This document shows, in pieces, positions 14,213 to 17,015 of a stretch of 17,015 bases of DNA. A program made the translations under genes and the position numbers. Below the pieces are notes generated by a model. It did no database searches. It saw nothing but the letters and a program-made list of their open reading frames with translations, and was not told where the DNA came from. The stretch covers positions 1 through 17,015 of the forward strand of contig QCAD01000014.1 in assembly GCA_003282055.1 (NCBI GenBank), written 5' to 3'. Numbering within the stretch: position 1 is the stretch's first letter; the number at the start of each line of letters is the position of its first letter. This DNA is from Pelagibacteraceae bacterium AG-339-N18 (lineage in GTDB: Bacteria; Pseudomonadota; Alphaproteobacteria; Pelagibacterales; Pelagibacteraceae).

Positions 14213-14611
14213 ATGAGGGATCCAAACAATCCATGTTTATTTTGTGAATCTAAAGAAAGTGGTATTATAATTGAAAATCATCTGGCTTACGTAAGTTATG
14301 ATACCTATCCAGTTTCAAAATATCATTGCTTAATAATACCCAAGAGACATATGAAGAATTTTTTTGATCTAACAAATGATGAACTTGTTGCTTGCAATGA
14401 TCTTATAAAAATTATTAAAAAGGATATTACAAGCAAAGATGAAGAAGTTGAGGGTTTTAATTTAGGAACTAATATTGGCAAAGTTTCAGGTCAATCAATT
14501 TTACACTGCCATTTTCATTTAATACCAAGAAGATCAGGAGATGTAGAGAATCCCCAAGGTGGAGTAAGATCAGTTATTCCAAGTAAACAACACTATAAAA
14601 GAAAAAAATAG
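14213..14611 (+). CDS. HIT family nucleotide-binding protein
   Basis: A 132-residue histidine-triad protein, likely a hydrolase for adenosine 5'-phosphoramidate-like or dinucleoside polyphosphate substrates. CLFCESKESG (8-17) carries the first pair of the zinc-binding cysteines often seen in this family; YPVSKYHCLIIPKRH (32-46) is the conserved strand region with a further histidine. The catalytic motif is GQSILHCHFHLIPRR (93-107), with H98, H100 and H102 as the triad. The ATG is three bases after the pabC stop, so it probably rides on the folate transcript, but no functional link to folate is evident. The second residue of the usual V in the triad is cysteine (HCHFH). Confidence 0.93.
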   Translation: MRDPNNPCLFCESKESGIIIENHLAYVSYDTYPVSKYHCLIIPKRHMKNFFDLTNDELVACNDLIKIIKKDITSKDEEVEGFNLGTNIGKVSGQSILHCHFHLIPRRSGDVENPQGGVRSVIPSKQHYKRKK

Positions 14612-14665
14612 GGATTTTATAAAGACAAATTGCCTTTAGTTTGAGGTTGATCTCTTTTTTTAAGT

Positions 14666-14683
14666 AGATTAAAAATTTAATCT
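14666..14683. promoter_or_regulatory. Inverted repeat upstream of aprM
   Basis: AGATTAAA and its exact complement TTTAATCT, two bases apart, sit in the 97-base spacer between the HIT gene and aprM, 25 bases before the aprM ATG. It could be an operator for the apr operon or the stem of a weak terminator for the upstream run. The spacer otherwise holds only the GGCGGA ribosome-binding site at 14702-14707. Confidence 0.3.
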
Positions 14684-14708
14684 TTAAAATAATTAACATC
14701 AGGCGGAA

Positions 14709-15503
14709 ATGTTACAAACTAACCCATTTTCTATATTAGCGGAAACTATTTCTCCTCTAGCTATGCAGGGATTTATTTTTGCAATGGTAATTTTAATTGC
14801 TGCAGGGACTATTATCCAAATGATACACCATAAAAATCTAATTTATTTTTTTAATAATGCAAAAAAAGCAAAATTAGCTGCGACTAAAAAATTAGGAATC
14901 GGTGAAAAGACTTCAATCATCGCAAAAACAACTGTTGTTGATATTGGTACTACTTCAGAATTAGGTTTCGGTAAAAGAAGATTAGCTCATGTTTTGGGTA
15001 TGTATGGTACAATTTTATTTTGGGTGTCATCATCCGTGTTAGTTTTTGGTTATACAGGTGTAGGCAAATCAAATTCAGAATTTTGGTCTTTACTGTGGCA
15101 CTTAGGAGCAATCCTTACATGTTTAGGTGGTTACTGGTTTTGGTTTTTTTTGAGAGTTGATGTATCGGCTGAAGCTCATCCTTGGTATAGAATTATTAAA
15201 GCAGACTTATTTGTTCTCGCCTTATTAGCTTGTGCAACATTTGGTTTAGCTTGGTCTTATACTCAATACAATGGTCAGTTAGGCTTATCATTTTTATTTC
15301 TAACATTATTTGTGCTAGCGAATCTTGTTTTATTTGGAGGAGTTTACTGGTCTAAATTTGCCCATATGTTTTATAAACCAGGTGCAGCAATTCAAAAAAA
15401 TTTAGCAGAAGCTGATGGTTCTAGAGATAATCTACCACCCCCAGCAGATGCACCTGAGCAATTTGGCCTAGGTATAAAAAGAGAAGAGCCAAAACACTAT
15501 TAA
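14709..15503 (+). CDS. aprM: APS reductase membrane anchor AprM
   Basis: An integral membrane protein of 264 residues, placed directly before aprB and aprA. In several sulfur-oxidising proteobacteria, and in SAR11, a gene of this kind replaces the QmoABC complex and is thought to pass electrons between APS reductase and the quinone pool. Five hydrophobic segments are visible (about 19-38, 96-114, 127-148, 165-184 and 192-212), with a long basic loop between the first two. Histidines at or near membrane edges (H94, H131, H157, H219) could bind haem, but this is only a guess. The C-terminus is a soluble tail with a proline cluster (about 243-250). The start is supported by GGCGGA just upstream. 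Name assigned mainly from context and overall type. Confidence 0.85.
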   Translation: MLQTNPFSILAETISPLAMQGFIFAMVILIAAGTIIQMIHHKNLIYFFNNAKKAKLAATKKLGIGEKTSIIAKTTVVDIGTTSELGFGKRRLAHVLGMYGTILFWVSSSVLVFGYTGVGKSNSEFWSLLWHLGAILTCLGGYWFWFFLRVDVSAEAHPWYRIIKADLFVLALLACATFGLAWSYTQYNGQLGLSFLFLTLFVLANLVLFGGVYWSKFAHMFYKPGAAIQKNLAEADGSRDNLPPPADAPEQFGLGIKREEPKHY

Positions 15504-15535
15504 TATGATAAAAAAAAACAGGAAAAAATAAAATT

Positions 15536-16006
15536 ATGTCAACTTTTGTTTATATGACAAGATGTGATGGCTGTGGTCATTGCGTAGATATTTGCCCTTC
15601 GGATATTATGCACATTGATGAAAATATTAGACGCGCAAAAAATATTGAACCAAATTTTTGTTGGGAATGTTATTCGTGTGTTAAGGCATGTCCTAATCAT
15701 GCAATAGATGTCCGTGGTTATGCTGATTTTGCTCCTATGGGACACAGCGTAAGAGTAAGAAGAGAAGAAGAGAAGGGTACAATTTCATGGAAAATAAAAT
15801 TTAGAAATGGAACAGAAAAAAATTTTGTTTCTCCAATAACAACTAAGCCATGGGGTAAGTTTATTCCGAAACTTGCTGAAGGTGATAAACCTAACCAAGG
15901 TGAGATAAATTCTCAAAGACTTTATTCCGAACCGGAGGGATTAAATACAGATCAAGAACTACCAACTGTTCCAAAAGAGTCCTTTAAAAAAGGAGTTTAC
16001 TATTAA
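15536..16006 (+). CDS. aprB: Adenylylsulfate (APS) reductase beta subunit
   Basis: The iron-sulfur subunit, 156 residues, which transfers electrons between the membrane and the FAD of AprA. Two ferredoxin-type [4Fe-4S] motifs are complete: C10, C13, C16 and C20 (RCDGCGHCVDICPSD), and C42, C45, C48 and C52 (CWECYSCVKACPNHA). The stretch after them (VRGYADFAPMGHSVRVRRE) and the long C-terminal tail, which in known structures wraps around AprA, are typical. The length is normal for AprB. It follows aprM by 32 bases with CAGGA upstream of the ATG, and its TAA stop shares one base with the aprA ATG. Confidence 0.96.
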   Translation: MSTFVYMTRCDGCGHCVDICPSDIMHIDENIRRAKNIEPNFCWECYSCVKACPNHAIDVRGYADFAPMGHSVRVRREEEKGTISWKIKFRNGTEKNFVSPITTKPWGKFIPKLAEGDKPNQGEINSQRLYSEPEGLNTDQELPTVPKESFKKGVYY

Positions 16007-17015
16007 TGGCTAAACACAAAACACATTATGAAGAGTGTGATGTATTAGTTGTTGGTGGTGGAATGGCTGGAACTGGTGCCACTTTTGAAGCAAGACATTG
16101 GGGAAGAGACTTAAAAATAATTTGTGTAGAAAAGGCAAATATTGACCGTAGCGGAGCAGTTGCACAAGGTCTTTACGCGATCAACTGCTATATGGGCATG
16201 CAATGGAATGAAAATCAACCTGAGGATCATGTAAGATATGCACGAAACGATCTAATGGGATTGGTCCGAGAAGATTTAGGATATGACATGGCAAGACACG
16301 TAGATTCAACTGTTCACATGTTTGACGAATGGGGTCTTCCAATGATGAAAAATGAAAAAACTGGAAGGTATCTAAGAGAAGGTAAGTGGCAAATTATGAT
16401 ACATGGAGAAAGTTACAAACCTATTGTTGCAGAGGCTGCAAAAAAGTCAGCAGATAAAATTTATAATAGAATAATTGTTACTCATTTATTAATGGATGAG
16501 TCTCAAGAAAATAGAATTGGTGGAGCTGTTGGATTTAATATGAGAACAGGAGATTTTCATGTGTTTAGATCAAAGACAGTTATAGTCGCTGCTGGAGGAG
16601 CATCTCATATTTTTAAACCAAGAGCAGTTGGAGAGGGAATGGGAAGAACTTGGTATGCTCCTTGGAGCAACGGTTCAGCTTATGCATTACCTATTGCTGC
16701 AGGCGCAAAAATGACCCAAATGGAAAATAGGATTGTTTTGTGTAGATTTAAAGATGGATACGGACCGGTTGGAGCATATTTTTTACATTTAAAAACTTAT
16801 ACACAAAATGCTAATGGAGAGAATTACGAGAAGAAATGGTATGATCAAACTAAAGAATTGGTTGGAGAATATATTGATCATCATCCAACCCCAACATGTT
16901 TAAGAAATCATGCATTTATTCAAGAAGTTGCTTCAGGTAACGGTCCAATTCAAATGGTTACAACAGAGGCTTTTCAAGATCCACATTTAGAAACAGTGGG
17001 ATGGGAAAACTTTTT
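16006..17015 (+). CDS. aprA: Adenylylsulfate (APS) reductase alpha subunit, 5' part (runs off window end)
   Basis: The FAD-binding catalytic subunit that interconverts APS with sulfite and AMP. The frame is open from the ATG at 16006, overlapping the aprB stop (TAATG), to the last base: 336 residues of an expected 620-660. CDVLVVGGGMAGTGATFEAR (11-30) is the FAD site; SGAVAQGLYAIN (49-60) and HGESYKP (133-139) are strongly conserved. RTWYAPWSNG (214-223) and RFKDGYGPVGAYFL (247-260) contain W216, R247, F259 and L260, which line up with the substrate-site residues W234, R265, F277 and L278 of the Archaeoglobus enzyme (numbers from memory). The subunit is therefore probably active. Direction in vivo is likely sulfite to APS. 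Confidence 0.97.
   Translation, partial: MAKHKTHYEECDVLVVGGGMAGTGATFEARHWGRDLKIICVEKANIDRSGAVAQGLYAINCYMGMQWNENQPEDHVRYARNDLMGLVREDLGYDMARHVDSTVHMFDEWGLPMMKNEKTGRYLREGKWQIMIHGESYKPIVAEAAKKSADKIYNRIIVTHLLMDESQENRIGGAVGFNMRTGDFHVFRSKTVIVAAGGASHIFKPRAVGEGMGRTWYAPWSNGSAYALPIAAGAKMTQMENRIVLCRFKDGYGPVGAYFLHLKTYTQNANGENYEKKWYDQTKELVGEYIDHHPTPTCLRNHAFIQEVASGNGPIQMVTTEAFQDPHLETVGWENF

Noticed and set aside
15539..15745. 68-codon minus-strand frame opposite aprB
   Set aside because: It runs antisense to the two iron-sulfur motifs of AprB and has no ribosome-binding site.
1..17015. tRNA genes, CRISPR arrays, insertion sequences or prophage
   Set aside because: No cloverleaf-sized spacer with tRNA-like arms, no regularly spaced repeats, and no transposase, integrase or phage protein was found on either strand.

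Overview
The window is a very AT-rich, tightly packed stretch of chromosome that most resembles a Pelagibacterales (SAR11) alphaproteobacterium. The reasons are the low G+C, spacers that are mostly under 100 bases, many overlapping starts and stops, lysine/asparagine/isoleucine-rich proteins, an amtB gene with no glnK beside it, and an aprM-aprB-aprA cluster (membrane-anchored APS reductase) in an otherwise heterotrophic-looking gene set. No tRNA, rRNA, CRISPR array, insertion sequence or phage gene was seen. No gene-free stretch reaches 300 bases.

Layout. 1-804: the 3' part of an RseP-type site-2 protease. 955-1230: DNA-binding protein HU. 1366-2667: ammonium transporter AmtB, followed by two hairpins, the second a bidirectional terminator. 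2759-4199 (minus): a Bcp/PrxQ peroxiredoxin behind an unassigned glycosyltransferase-like protein. 4238-4621: a single-domain rhodanese. 4618-5662 (minus): an ABA4-like (DUF4281) membrane protein and a 2-hydroxychromene-2-carboxylate-isomerase-like thioredoxin-fold protein. 5691-6254: RecX. 6246-7325 (minus): a DUF3553 protein, a CysQ-like phosphatase and a 47-residue membrane peptide joined by overlapping starts and stops. 7367-8485: MnmA. 8482-9282 (minus): a 27-residue very basic peptide and a six-helix membrane protein. 9358-14611: a six-gene run metC-MFS-pabB-pabA-pabC-HIT, nearly without spacers. 14709-17015: aprM-aprB-aprA, with aprA cut by the window end.

How the genes fit together. 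pabB, pabA and pabC give the whole branch from chorismate to p-aminobenzoate for folate synthesis. Sulfur chemistry recurs: cystathionine beta-lyase, tRNA 2-thiolation, rhodanese, thiol peroxidase, a CysQ-like phosphatase and APS reductase. SAR11 is known to lack assimilatory sulfate reduction, so the APS reductase probably disposes of sulfite from organosulfur breakdown rather than making sulfide. AmtB imports ammonium in a lineage known to lack PII proteins.

I see no obviously new multi-gene defence or metabolic system. The most rewarding items are small: two peptides missed by ordinary length cut-offs (9199-9282 and 6246-6389), a hairpin that buries the amtB ribosome-binding site, and a PabB with alanine where the E. 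coli enzyme has its catalytic lysine.
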